Shown here in pieces: positions 1 to 5,569 of a stretch of 6,175 bases of DNA (positions are counted from its first letter, which is position 1; each line of letters opens with the position of its first letter). Made by a program: the position numbers and the translations under genes. The DNA comes from Eubacteriales bacterium (GTDB taxonomy: Bacteria > Bacillota > Clostridia > Peptostreptococcales > Anaerovoracaceae): assembly GCA_029098205.1 (NCBI GenBank), contig JAQXNW010000058.1, positions 1-6,175 of the forward strand, given 5' to 3'. The notes beneath the pieces are model-generated. The model did not search any database. It had not been told where the DNA came from and was given only the letters and a program-made list of their open reading frames with translations.

Positions 1-430
1 AATCCTTGGTGAATACTTCGGTTACATCGCAGAAGACACGTTTCTCAAGAGAATTCGGATTAAGAAGCGCGCATCCGGTTGCGACAAAGTGCGATGTGTT
101 TCTGATCAGGCGGAGCATGCGGATGGCATCGTCCCGGTCCTTCGGTTTTCCTAAGATTTCGCCTTTATATACAACCGTGTCTGCGGCAAGGATCAGGCAG
201 GAGGATGGTACAGATCCCTGTGCGAGAAGATCGTTCATACAGGTCATTCCTTTTTTCAGTGCCAGATACATGACCGCGTCTCTTGCCTCGATCCCATCCG
301 GAAGCGTTTCAATGGTTCTTGTCGGCATGACAATGGCTTTTATACCGTGATTTCGAAGAATCTCAATACGGCGGGGAGATTTCGATGCGAGAATCAGTTC
401 TTCAGGGAATGTTTCCAGTTCGTTTGTCAT
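1..430 (-). CDS. maf: Maf-family nucleotide pyrophosphatase, N-terminal 143 codons (3' end outside window)
   Basis: Read leftward from an ATG at 430, the frame stays open to the window edge. It gives 143 residues of a protein that is usually about 190-200 long, so roughly the last 50 are missing because of the window boundary. Seen: the family signature LASKSPRR (residues 14-21), the AADTVV motif (82-87) with the conserved Asp84, GEILGKP (90-96), and the SHFVATG segment (113-119). Known: Maf/YhdE/YceF proteins hydrolyse nucleoside triphosphates to monophosphates plus pyrophosphate, acting on dTTP/UTP or on modified nucleotides, in the cytosol. In Bacillus subtilis Maf has been linked to septum arrest. 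The substrate class cannot be told here. Start choice: a GGAGG lies 11 bases upstream of ATG 430. An in-frame ATG at 448 would add six residues (MEAGKF) but has no Shine-Dalgarno site, so 430 is preferred. The gene is transcribed divergently from the LCP gene. Confidence 0.93.
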   Translation of the reverse strand, partial: MTNELETFPEELILASKSPRRIEILRNHGIKAIVMPTRTIETLPDGIEARDAVMYLALKKGMTCMNDLLAQGSVPSSCLILAADTVVYKGEILGKPKDRDDAIRMLRLIRNTSHFVATGCALLNPNSLEKRVFCDVTEVFTKD

Positions 431-475
431 GAATTTTCCGGCCTCCATCCGGGAAAAGAAATAAGTATCAATTCC

Positions 476-481
476 ATTTTA
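476..481 (-). promoter_or_regulatory. Possible extended -10 promoter for maf
   Basis: On the minus strand the sequence TGGTAAAAT forms an extended -10 element (TG-n-TAAAAT). It lies about 46 bases upstream of the maf ATG, giving a leader of roughly 40 bases. No convincing -35 element is present 16-18 bases upstream, which is tolerable for an extended -10 promoter but leaves the call weak. Confidence 0.35.
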
Positions 482-531
482 CCACGAAAGCGGGATGCCG
501 TTTATGCTTTTAAGCGCTGATTTTCTATCAG

Positions 532-560
532 TTGCCTTTTTTTTGGATAGACGGTATAAT
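532..560 (+). promoter_or_regulatory. Sigma-A type promoter of the LCP-sppA unit
   Basis: TTGCCT at 532-537 and a perfect TATAAT at 555-560 are separated by exactly 17 bases. The expected transcript start is about 566-568, some 30 bases ahead of the LCP start codon at 597. This placement also argues against upstream in-frame ATGs for the LCP gene: 495 lies before the promoter and 564 lies at or before the transcript start. Confidence 0.75.
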
Positions 561-583
561 AGAATGAATTTTTATTTCATTCT
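561..583 (+). promoter_or_regulatory. Perfect 8-bp inverted repeat at the LCP transcript start
   Basis: AGAATGAA (561-568) and TTCATTCT (576-583) are exact reverse complements with a 7-base T-rich spacer. The repeat begins directly after the -10 box and ends two bases before the Shine-Dalgarno site. It could be an operator for a dimeric repressor or a weak AU-rich hairpin at the 5' end of the transcript. The sequence does not decide between them. Confidence 0.45.
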
Positions 584-585
584 GC

Positions 586-590
586 GGAGA
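586..590 (+). promoter_or_regulatory. Shine-Dalgarno site that fixes the LCP start
   Basis: GGAGA lies six bases before ATG 597, which is ideal spacing. No comparable site precedes the in-frame ATGs at 495 or 564. This, together with the promoter position, sets the start at 597. Confidence 0.8.
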
Positions 591-596
591 AAATAT

Positions 597-1964
597 ATGA
601 GAAGCAAAAAATTCACAGAAATGGAAGAGCAGAGCGGAAGAGCGGTGACTACGGAAGCAGCAGTGCCTAAGAAAAAGAGAAAGTGGCCGAAAATACTTCT
701 GATTATTTTGATCATTCTTGCGCTTCTGGCGGGCAGTGCGTACTTCGGCGTAAATGCGTACCTGAATAATCTTCTTGATAAGAATATTAAGAGGACAAAA
801 ATTGAGAAGAAGGAACTTTCCTGTGTGAATGTGGATGGGTATGTGAATATTCTACTTCTGGGTGTTGATTCCCGGAGTATGAGCAAGAAAGCGCTGGAGG
901 ATGCGAACACAGACTGCATCATTATTCTTAGTCTTAATACGAAAACAAATGAGATCAATTTGATTTCGGTTTACAGAGATACGTATCTTCCAGTGAGTGA
1001 TTCGAAATACGGGAAGATTAACAGCGCGATGGCGATCAGCAGCCCGGAAAACACGATTAAGAGACTGAATGAGTCTTTGGATCTTGATATTGACAATTAT
1101 GCACTGTTTAACTGGAAGATGGTCGCGGAGCTTGTCGATTCTGTCGGTGGTGTTGAAATCAATGTCAGCGATGCGGAAATGCAGGCTGTTAACCAGTATA
1201 TCGGGGAGACCGGAGAATCCATCGGAGAGAAGGCGGTTCCGCTCACAGCATCCGGCAAGCAGACACTGGACGGCGTACAGGCGGTTACGTACGGAAGGAT
1301 CCGAAAGGGTGTAGGCGATGACTTTGCAAGAACCGGAAGAATGCGGAAGGTCATCAAAAAGACGCTTCAGAAACTAAAGAAACAGAATGTCACTGATCTT
1401 CTGAAAATTATGAAACGCTGCATGAAATACTGTGAGACGAGCATGTCGAACGACGATCTGATTTCTTTGGCGCAGCAGCTTTCTTCGCTGAAAATCAATA
1501 AAAGCATTGGTTTTCCTTATACGGTGGACGGCGGGTATGTGAACGGAGAGTCGTTTGTATTCCCGGTCGATCTCTCGAAAGACGGCAAGAAACTTCATAA
1601 GGAAATGTTCGGCCAGAAAGATTACAAAATCAGCGACCGTGCGCAGAAGATCAGCGATCATATCCGTCAGGTGTATTTGAGCGGAGGAAGTGCATCTGCC
1701 TACGGAAGCTCAGAAGAGAGCAGCCGGGAAAGCAGTTATGGAAGCACCTACGGTGCGGATACTTCGGGCGGAAGTACGTATTCCGAAGGAAACGGGTACA
1801 GCTCTGGATCGTCCTCATCCGGGACTTCCGGATCTTCTTCCGGAAGCGGGACAGTTTCCGGCGGCGATTCGTCTTCTGGCAGCAGTACATACTCCGGAAA
1901 CGGGAATGCATCTTCTGGGAGCGGTTCTGAAGCGGGGCGGATAGAAACGAATCCGGCTCCATAA
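597..1964 (+). CDS. LytR-CpsA-Psr (LCP) family cell-wall glycopolymer ligase with Ser/Gly-rich tail
   Basis: The product has 455 residues. Order of parts: a cytoplasmic N-terminus ending in a basic stretch (KKKRKW, 25-30); one transmembrane helix at about 32-50, giving a type II topology with the rest outside; an LCP domain at about 80-360; and a Ser/Gly/Tyr-rich tail from 362. LCP motifs seen: LLLGVDSRS with Asp91 and Arg93; SVYRDTYLPV with Arg127 and Asp128; KINSA (140-144); VDSVGGVEI (180-188); and YGRIRKGVGDDFARTGRMR, holding Arg234, Arg236, Asp242, Arg248 and Arg250. Known: LCP enzymes move undecaprenyl-phosphate-linked polymers (teichoic acids, capsules or other glycans) onto peptidoglycan, using these Arg/Asp residues for the pyrophosphate and metal. 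Which polymer is used here cannot be told. Bacillus LCP proteins are near 300-330 residues; the excess is mostly the tail. The gene shares a transcript with sppA, which starts 30 bases after the stop. Confidence 0.93.
   Translation: MRSKKFTEMEEQSGRAVTTEAAVPKKKRKWPKILLIILIILALLAGSAYFGVNAYLNNLLDKNIKRTKIEKKELSCVNVDGYVNILLLGVDSRSMSKKALEDANTDCIIILSLNTKTNEINLISVYRDTYLPVSDSKYGKINSAMAISSPENTIKRLNESLDLDIDNYALFNWKMVAELVDSVGGVEINVSDAEMQAVNQYIGETGESIGEKAVPLTASGKQTLDGVQAVTYGRIRKGVGDDFARTGRMRKVIKKTLQKLKKQNVTDLLKIMKRCMKYCETSMSNDDLISLAQQLSSLKINKSIGFPYTVDGGYVNGESFVFPVDLSKDGKKLHKEMFGQKDYKISDRAQKISDHIRQVYLSGGSASAYGSSEESSRESSYGSTYGADTSGGSTYSEGNGYSSGSSSSGTSGSSSGSGTVSGGDSSSGSSTYSGNGNASSGSGSEAGRIETNPAP
1680..1946 (+). 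other. Low-complexity Ser/Gly/Tyr tail of the LCP protein
   Basis: Residues 362-450 contain 35 Ser and 22 Gly out of 89 (64 percent), with six Tyr spaced through them (369, 381, 385, 395, 401, 432). There is no Cys, no LPxTG sorting motif and no second membrane segment. Serine is encoded by several different codons, so this is a selected protein composition rather than a simple DNA repeat. It probably forms a flexible extracellular extension reaching into or through the wall. The final residues (GRIETNPAP) leave the low-complexity pattern. Confidence 0.85.
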
Positions 1965-1982
1965 TCAGAGCCGCTGAAGAAT

Positions 1983-1988
1983 AGGAGA
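1983..1988 (+). promoter_or_regulatory. Shine-Dalgarno site for the GTG start of sppA
   Basis: AGGAGA lies six bases ahead of GTG 1995 and supports this non-ATG start. There is no in-frame ATG until inside the membrane helix (Met59). Confidence 0.75.
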
Positions 1989-1994
1989 AACGTC

Positions 1995-3116
1995 GTGGTA
2001 GAACAGGGAACGCGGATAATAGAGGAATATTCGGATTCTACTGAGCAGGGGGATTGGAAAAACGAGCATTCCGGGAGAGCTGTCCGTTATGGGAGATCGG
2101 TGAGATCGGTGAGAAAGAGAAAAAAGGACCGGTCGCTTTGGATCTGGATTCTGATTCTGATTCTGATCATGACTGCAATCGGTTTTTTCATCGCGGGGAC
2201 AAGACCAGGCGGCGGAAAACAGGTAGGAGATACTATTATTCTGGATGATGGAGACGCAGTCTCTGTAGGGGCCCCTTACATCGGGAGAATTCACATCGAG
2301 GGAGAGATTTCCGGGACGGATGCGGACTCCGATATCGGATACAGGCATGCGTTTTTGATGGATTTAATCCGGCAGATGGAAAAAGACCCGAATAACCGAG
2401 GGATTCTTCTGGATGTGGATACGCCGGGAGGCGCTGTCTATCAGACAGACGAGTTGTATCTTCAGCTGAAGCATTATAAAAAGAAGACAGGCCGTCCGAT
2501 CTACACCTATATGGGAAATGAGGCGGCGTCCGGCGGCTATTATATTTCTTCTCTGAGCGACCGGATTATCGCGAACCGAAACTGCTGGACGGGTTCCATC
2601 GGAGTCACGATGGGATCTATTTATGATATTACCGGATTGATGGAAAAATACGGCGTAAAGGCGACGGCTATTCATGCCGGCCGGAATAAAGCCATGGGAA
2701 GCATCACAGAGCCTTTGACGGATGAGCAGGAACAGATTCTTATGTCATTAGTCAATGAATCCTATGATCGTTTTGTTCAGATTGTCGCAGATGGGAGAAA
2801 TCTGCCTTTGGAGGATGTCCGGAATCTGGCGGATGGACGCGTTTATACGGCATCGCAGGCGAAATCGCTGGGACTGATTGATGAAATCGGGACGCTCGAA
2901 AAAACGGAGAAGGAAATGAAGACGCAGCTTAAGCAAAAGAATCTTCAGGTTATTGATTTCCGTCATACGGAAACAGCCTCCTCCGGTCTTGGAGATCTTC
3001 TTGGTATCCTGAACGGGAAGAGTGATGTAAAGAAGGACGATCTGGAGACGATCGAAAAAATCATGAAACTTTCTGAAAAAGTGGATGTCAGCTACGAAGC
3101 GCCGCTTCAGAAATGA
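1995..3116 (+). CDS. sppA: Signal peptide peptidase SppA, S49 serine protease family
   Basis: The product has 373 residues: a basic cytoplasmic segment (1-47), one transmembrane helix (about 48-67), and an extracytoplasmic S49 protease domain (about 96-300). Seen: DVDTPGG (140-146); the nucleophile region GNEAASGGYYIS with Ser179; GSIGVTMGS (200-208); and AGRNKAMGS, where Lys232 sits 53 residues after the serine, as expected for the Ser/Lys dyad of Bacillus SppA. Known: SppA cleaves signal peptides left in the membrane after secretion and other membrane or extracellular peptides. It is the single-domain form, not the double-length E. coli form. Start: GTG 1995 has the best ribosome site. In-frame GTGs at 2100 and 2109 would give the short N-terminus common in the family and cannot be excluded. 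The gene follows the LCP gene by 30 bases and is followed by a terminator, so the two probably form one transcript. Confidence 0.93.
   Translation: MVEQGTRIIEEYSDSTEQGDWKNEHSGRAVRYGRSVRSVRKRKKDRSLWIWILILILIMTAIGFFIAGTRPGGGKQVGDTIILDDGDAVSVGAPYIGRIHIEGEISGTDADSDIGYRHAFLMDLIRQMEKDPNNRGILLDVDTPGGAVYQTDELYLQLKHYKKKTGRPIYTYMGNEAASGGYYISSLSDRIIANRNCWTGSIGVTMGSIYDITGLMEKYGVKATAIHAGRNKAMGSITEPLTDEQEQILMSLVNESYDRFVQIVADGRNLPLEDVRNLADGRVYTASQAKSLGLIDEIGTLEKTEKEMKTQLKQKNLQVIDFRHTETASSGLGDLLGILNGKSDVKKDDLETIEKIMKLSEKVDVSYEAPLQK
2093..2110 (+). repeat. Two tandem copies of GAGATCGGT
   Basis: The two 9-base copies are adjacent and identical (2093-2101 and 2102-2110). They encode the repeated Arg-Ser-Val in the basic stretch before the SppA membrane helix. 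They also create the two alternative GTG codons at 2100 and 2109. Confidence 0.8.
2148..2165 (+). repeat. Hexanucleotide ATTCTG repeated three times in the sppA membrane helix
   Basis: Three perfect in-frame copies encode Ile-Leu-Ile-Leu-Ile-Leu at residues 52-57. Loss or gain of a unit would change helix length by two residues without shifting the frame. Confidence 0.85.
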
Positions 3117-3142
3117 TTCGTTGCTTGCTTATTGTTTTGACT

Positions 3143-3185
3143 GAATTGCCCATTCCGTTTGAGGAACGGGCAATTCTCTTTTATT
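3143..3185 (+). terminator. Intrinsic terminator after sppA
   Basis: GAATTGCCC (3143-3151) pairs perfectly with GGGCAATTC (3168-3176). After one A/C mismatch the stem continues with TTCC/GGAA around a six-base loop. TCTTTTATT follows immediately. It starts 26 bases after the sppA stop and closes the LCP-sppA unit. There is no matching T-tract on the other strand, so it works rightward only. Confidence 0.88.
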
Positions 3186-3199
3186 CAATATTTTCAATC

Positions 3200-3228
3200 T
3201 TGACAAAGAATCGGAGCTGTAGTAGACT
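3200..3228 (+). promoter_or_regulatory. Sigma-A promoter of the ylxM-ffh-rpsP-khpA-rimM-trmD operon
   Basis: A perfect TTGACA (3200-3205) and TAGACT (3223-3228, four of six consensus bases) are spaced by 17 bases. The expected transcript start near 3235 leaves a leader of about 48 bases. It lies just past the sppA terminator, so the SRP/translation operon has its own promoter here. Confidence 0.78.
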
Positions 3229-3237
3229 TCTTCAATG

Positions 3238-3259
3238 TGTTAAGCACAATCGCTTAACA
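3238..3259 (+). promoter_or_regulatory. Perfect 8-bp inverted repeat in the ylxM leader
   Basis: TGTTAAGC (3238-3245) and GCTTAACA (3252-3259) are exact reverse complements around ACAATC. The repeat lies at the very start of the predicted transcript, ten bases after the -10 box and about ten bases before the Shine-Dalgarno site. It may be a 5'-end stabilising hairpin or an operator. With no U-tract after it, it is not a terminator. Confidence 0.45.
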
Positions 3260-3282
3260 GATGACGCTGAGAGGTAAAATCC

Positions 3283-3633
3283 GTGAACGAACTTGCGAAG
3301 GAGAGTCTTCTTTTCGATTACTACGGAAGTCTTCTGACGGAGCGGCAGCAGCAGGTTATGAGGCTGTACCATGAGGATAATTTTTCGCTGTCGGAAATTG
3401 CCGCAGAAACAGGAATCTCAAGAAACGCGGTTTACGATGCGCTTAAGAAAGCCGAGCGGCAGCTCGCGGCATATGAGAAGAAGCTTGGTCTTGTCGGGAA
3501 GTTTCTGAAGAAAGAACGACAGATCCAGTCGATCCGAAACAGGCTGCTTCTCCTGACGGAAAGCGAGACCGAAGAGAATCGGGCAAAACTCCGGGAAATT
3601 CTTGAAATGCTGGATGAAGCGGAGAAGGAATAG
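3283..3633 (+). CDS. ylxM: YlxM-family helix-turn-helix protein, SRP-associated
   Basis: The product has 116 residues. Residues 17-60 form a sigma-region-4-like helix-turn-helix: LTERQQQVMRLY, then LSEIAAETGISRNAVYDALKKAE. Residues 62-116 are charged and helical, probably coiled coil (LLLLTESETEENRAKLREILEML). Length and plan match YlxM/UPF0122, whose gene typically lies directly before ffh. Known: in Streptococcus mutans YlxM binds SRP components and affects the Ffh/FtsY GTPases. A transcriptional role has been suggested from the HTH but not settled. Start: GTG 3283, preceded by GAGAGG with seven bases between. The gap to ffh is 18 bases, pointing to a shared transcript. No ftsY gene lies upstream, although ftsY-ylxM-ffh is a common order in Bacillota. 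Confidence 0.93.
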   Translation: MNELAKESLLFDYYGSLLTERQQQVMRLYHEDNFSLSEIAAETGISRNAVYDALKKAERQLAAYEKKLGLVGKFLKKERQIQSIRNRLLLLTESETEENRAKLREILEMLDEAEKE

Positions 3634-3651
3634 GATAGGAGAAGAACGTTT

Positions 3652-4992
3652 ATGGCATTTGAAAGTTTATCTGATAAATTGCAGAACGTGTTCTCAGGTC
3701 TTCGCGGGAAGGGAGTTCTGACTGAGAAAGATATCGATCAGGCACTTCGGGAAGTAAAACTTGCTCTTCTGGAAGCTGATGTCAATTTCAAGGTCGTGAA
3801 AGAGTTTATCCGTGATGTGAAAGAGAAGTGCATGGGCGAAGAGGTCATGAAGAGTCTTACGCCTGCGCAGATGGTCATTAAAATTGTGAATGCGGAGCTG
3901 GTTGATTTAATGGGCGGCTCCGGCACAAAGCTGACCTATTCGCCATCCGGTTTTACGACGATTATGATGGTCGGTCTTCAGGGAACCGGTAAAACAACGA
4001 CAAGCGGAAAACTGGCGGCTTGGCTCAAGCAGAACGGAAAGAAACCGATGCTCTGCGCCTGTGACGTTTACCGTCCGGCCGCGATTGATCAGCTGGAAGT
4101 CGTTGGGAAGGCGGTCAATACGCCGGTCTATGCGGATCGGAATGAGAAGGATCCTGTGAAGATTGCCGAAAACGCGAAAGCGGAGGCGGAACGCAAAGGG
4201 TTTAATATTTTGATTCTCGATACGGCGGGACGTCTTCAGATTGACGACGCTTTGATGGATGAGCTTTCGCGGATGAAGAAAGCGCTGAAACCGCATCAGG
4301 TTCTTCTGGTTGTGGATGCTTTGACCGGACAGGATGCTGTAAATGCTGCATCCGGATTTAATGACCGTCTGGGAATCGACGGCATCATCATGACGAAGAT
4401 GGATGGTGATTCCCGCGGTGGTGCAGCGCTTTCTGCGAAGAAGGTGACAGGGCGGCCGATTCTTTTTATAGGAACCGGTGAGAAGTACGATGCGCTCGAG
4501 CCTTTTTATCCGGATCGAATGGCAAGCCGCATTCTTGGCATGGGCGACATGCTTTCACTGATTGAGACCGCGGAGAAGTCGTACGATGAAGAGCAGGCGA
4601 AGCGGATGGAATCCCGGCTCCGGAAGAACCAGTTTACGCTGGAGGACTTCCTTGAGCAGATCGGTCAGGTTCGGAAGATGGGCGGTCTTCAGAAAGTCCT
4701 TTCGATGATTCCCGGTATCGGAGGCGCGAAAATCGGGGATGAGGATATCGAACGCGGCGAGGAAGAATTCCGGAGGATGGAAGCGATTATTTTTTCAATG
4801 ACGAAGGAAGAACGCGAAGATCCTTCTATTTTGAATGCGAGCCGAAGAAAAAGAATTGCTGCCGGAAGCGGGACGACAGTCAGTCAGATTAACGGACTGA
4901 TTAAGAAATATAATGAAGCGAAGAAAATGCTGAAACAGTTCGGAAAGGGCGGCGGAAAGCGCCGCGGTTCGGGACTGTCCGGGCTTTTCTAA
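3652..4992 (+). CDS. ffh: Signal recognition particle GTPase Ffh (SRP54)
   Basis: The product has 446 residues, a normal length. The N domain spans about 1-88. The GTPase domain spans about 100-296, with P-loop GLQGTGKTTT (108-117), DVYRPAA (138-144), DTAGR (190-194), TKMD (248-251), DGDSRGGAALS (251-261) and GTGEK (274-278). The methionine-rich M domain spans about 300-446, with GGLQKVLSMIPGIGG in the finger-loop region and the RNA-binding helix around RIAAGSGTTVSQINGLIKKY (401-420). Known: with 4.5S/6S scRNA, Ffh binds signal sequences as they leave the ribosome and docks with FtsY to target proteins to SecYEG. The C-terminus is short, Gly/Lys/Arg-rich and ends LSGLF. The P-loop Thr112 stands where Ser or Ala is more usual and is compatible with function. 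AGGAGA lies nine bases before ATG 3652. Confidence 0.98.
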   Translation: MAFESLSDKLQNVFSGLRGKGVLTEKDIDQALREVKLALLEADVNFKVVKEFIRDVKEKCMGEEVMKSLTPAQMVIKIVNAELVDLMGGSGTKLTYSPSGFTTIMMVGLQGTGKTTTSGKLAAWLKQNGKKPMLCACDVYRPAAIDQLEVVGKAVNTPVYADRNEKDPVKIAENAKAEAERKGFNILILDTAGRLQIDDALMDELSRMKKALKPHQVLLVVDALTGQDAVNAASGFNDRLGIDGIIMTKMDGDSRGGAALSAKKVTGRPILFIGTGEKYDALEPFYPDRMASRILGMGDMLSLIETAEKSYDEEQAKRMESRLRKNQFTLEDFLEQIGQVRKMGGLQKVLSMIPGIGGAKIGDEDIERGEEEFRRMEAIIFSMTKEEREDPSILNASRRKRIAAGSGTTVSQINGLIKKYNEAKKMLKQFGKGGGKRRGSGLSGLF

Positions 4993-5033
4993 ATAAATGA
5001 ACAATTTTCGACCAGAAGCGGAGGATAAGAACA

Positions 5034-5279
5034 ATGGTAAAGATCAGACTGAAGAGAATGGGTGCGCACAAGAAACCGTTTTACAGAATCGTGGTAGCGG
5101 ATTCTCATATGGCAACCAGCGGACGGTTCATCGAAGAGCTTGGATATTTCAACCCGATGGTAGAGCTGAACGATGTCAAGATTGATGCGGAAGCTGCAAA
5201 GAAATGGCTGGACAAGGGAGCGCAGCCGACGGAAAGAGTAAGAACGCTCTTTAGAAATGCCGGAATCATCGAGAAGTAG
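5034..5279 (+). CDS. rpsP: Small-subunit ribosomal protein bS16
   Basis: The product has 81 residues, normal for bS16. It opens with MVKIRLKRMGAHKKPFYRIV, the strongly conserved N-terminus, and continues through VADS, GRFIEELGYFNP (30-41) and WLDKGAQPTERVRTL (58-72). Known: S16 binds 16S rRNA in the 5' domain and is an assembly protein of the 30S subunit. GGAGG lies nine bases before ATG 5034. The gene follows ffh by 41 bases and precedes khpA by 19, so it is internal to the operon. Odd point: the loop normally reading close to RSPRD between VADS and GRF is HMATS here (residues 25-29), removing two usually present arginines. Confidence 0.97.
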   Translation: MVKIRLKRMGAHKKPFYRIVVADSHMATSGRFIEELGYFNPMVELNDVKIDAEAAKKWLDKGAQPTERVRTLFRNAGIIEK

Positions 5280-5298
5280 AGAACGGACGGTGACATTG

Positions 5299-5565
5299 AT
5301 GACAGAACTGGTAGAGACCATCGCGAAAGCGCTTGTCGACGCGCCAGACCATGTCGTCGTTACAGAAGAGGATGAGGGTTCGGAAGAGATCCTCCGTCTT
5401 ACTGTAGCCGGAGATGATATGGGGAAGGTCATCGGAAAGAAGGGCCGGATCGCGAAAGCTCTCAGAACGGTGGTCAAGGCTGCTGCGACTAAGCAGAATA
5501 AACAGGTTTCGGTGGGAATATTTTCAGAGGATGAAATGAAGTCTGCTGAAGCGGAAGAAGAGTAG
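5299..5565 (+). CDS. khpA: KhpA, small KH-domain RNA-binding protein
   Basis: From ATG 5299 the product has 88 residues: MTELVETIAKALVDAPD at the N-terminus, an acidic beta hairpin region, then the KH core GKVIGKKGRIAKALRTVV with the GxxG loop as GKKG (46-49), and a short acidic tail (SAEAEEE). Size and position between rpsP and rimM match the YlqC/KhpA family. Known: KhpA pairs with KhpB (Jag/EloR) in streptococci and other Bacillota, binds many RNAs and influences cell elongation and division. Start: the frame is open from an ATG at 5257 inside rpsP, but the extra 14 residues (MPESSRSRERTVTL) are unlike the family. ATG 5299 fits and has a modest GGTGA five bases upstream. Confidence 0.95.
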   Translation: MTELVETIAKALVDAPDHVVVTEEDEGSEEILRLTVAGDDMGKVIGKKGRIAKALRTVVKAAATKQNKQVSVGIFSEDEMKSAEAEEE

Positions 5566-5569
5566 ACAG

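Noticed and set aside
6..350. Plus-strand open frame of 114 codons across the maf region
   Set aside because: It is the opposite strand of the clear Maf coding sequence; no ribosome site, and the protein has no recognisable features.
517..531. Short inverted repeat CTGAT-TTTCT-ATCAG just upstream of the LCP -35 box
   Set aside because: Only five pairs with a five-base spacer in AT-rich DNA, easily expected by chance; not enough to call an operator.
495..596. In-frame upstream extension of the LCP gene starting at ATG 495
   Set aside because: The ATG lies before the promoter (532-560) and has no ribosome site. The extra 34 residues (MPFMLLSADF...) are unlike LCP proteins. ATG 597 has an ideal GGAGA.
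1651..1962. Minus-strand 103-codon frame opposite the LCP tail
   Set aside because: It arises from the biased Ser/Gly codons of the sense strand; Arg-rich shadow with no ribosome site or family features.
3137..3165. TTGACT at 3137 as a -35 element after sppA
   Set aside because: No -10-like hexamer lies 16-18 bases downstream, and the stretch is occupied by the terminator stem.
3261..3374. 37-residue frame starting at ATG in the ylxM leader, overlapping ylxM out of frame
   Set aside because: No ribosome site before ATG 3261, which follows the leader hairpin directly. The peptide shows no regulatory-leader pattern, and most of it lies inside ylxM.
4997..5185. Plus-strand 62-codon frame beginning just after ffh
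   Set aside because: It overlaps rpsP in another frame and has no Shine-Dalgarno site at proper spacing; rpsP explains the region.
4989..5477. Minus-strand open frame of 162 codons opposite rpsP and khpA
   Set aside because: Both sense genes are unambiguous conserved families. The antisense product is a Ser-rich shadow with no family motifs.
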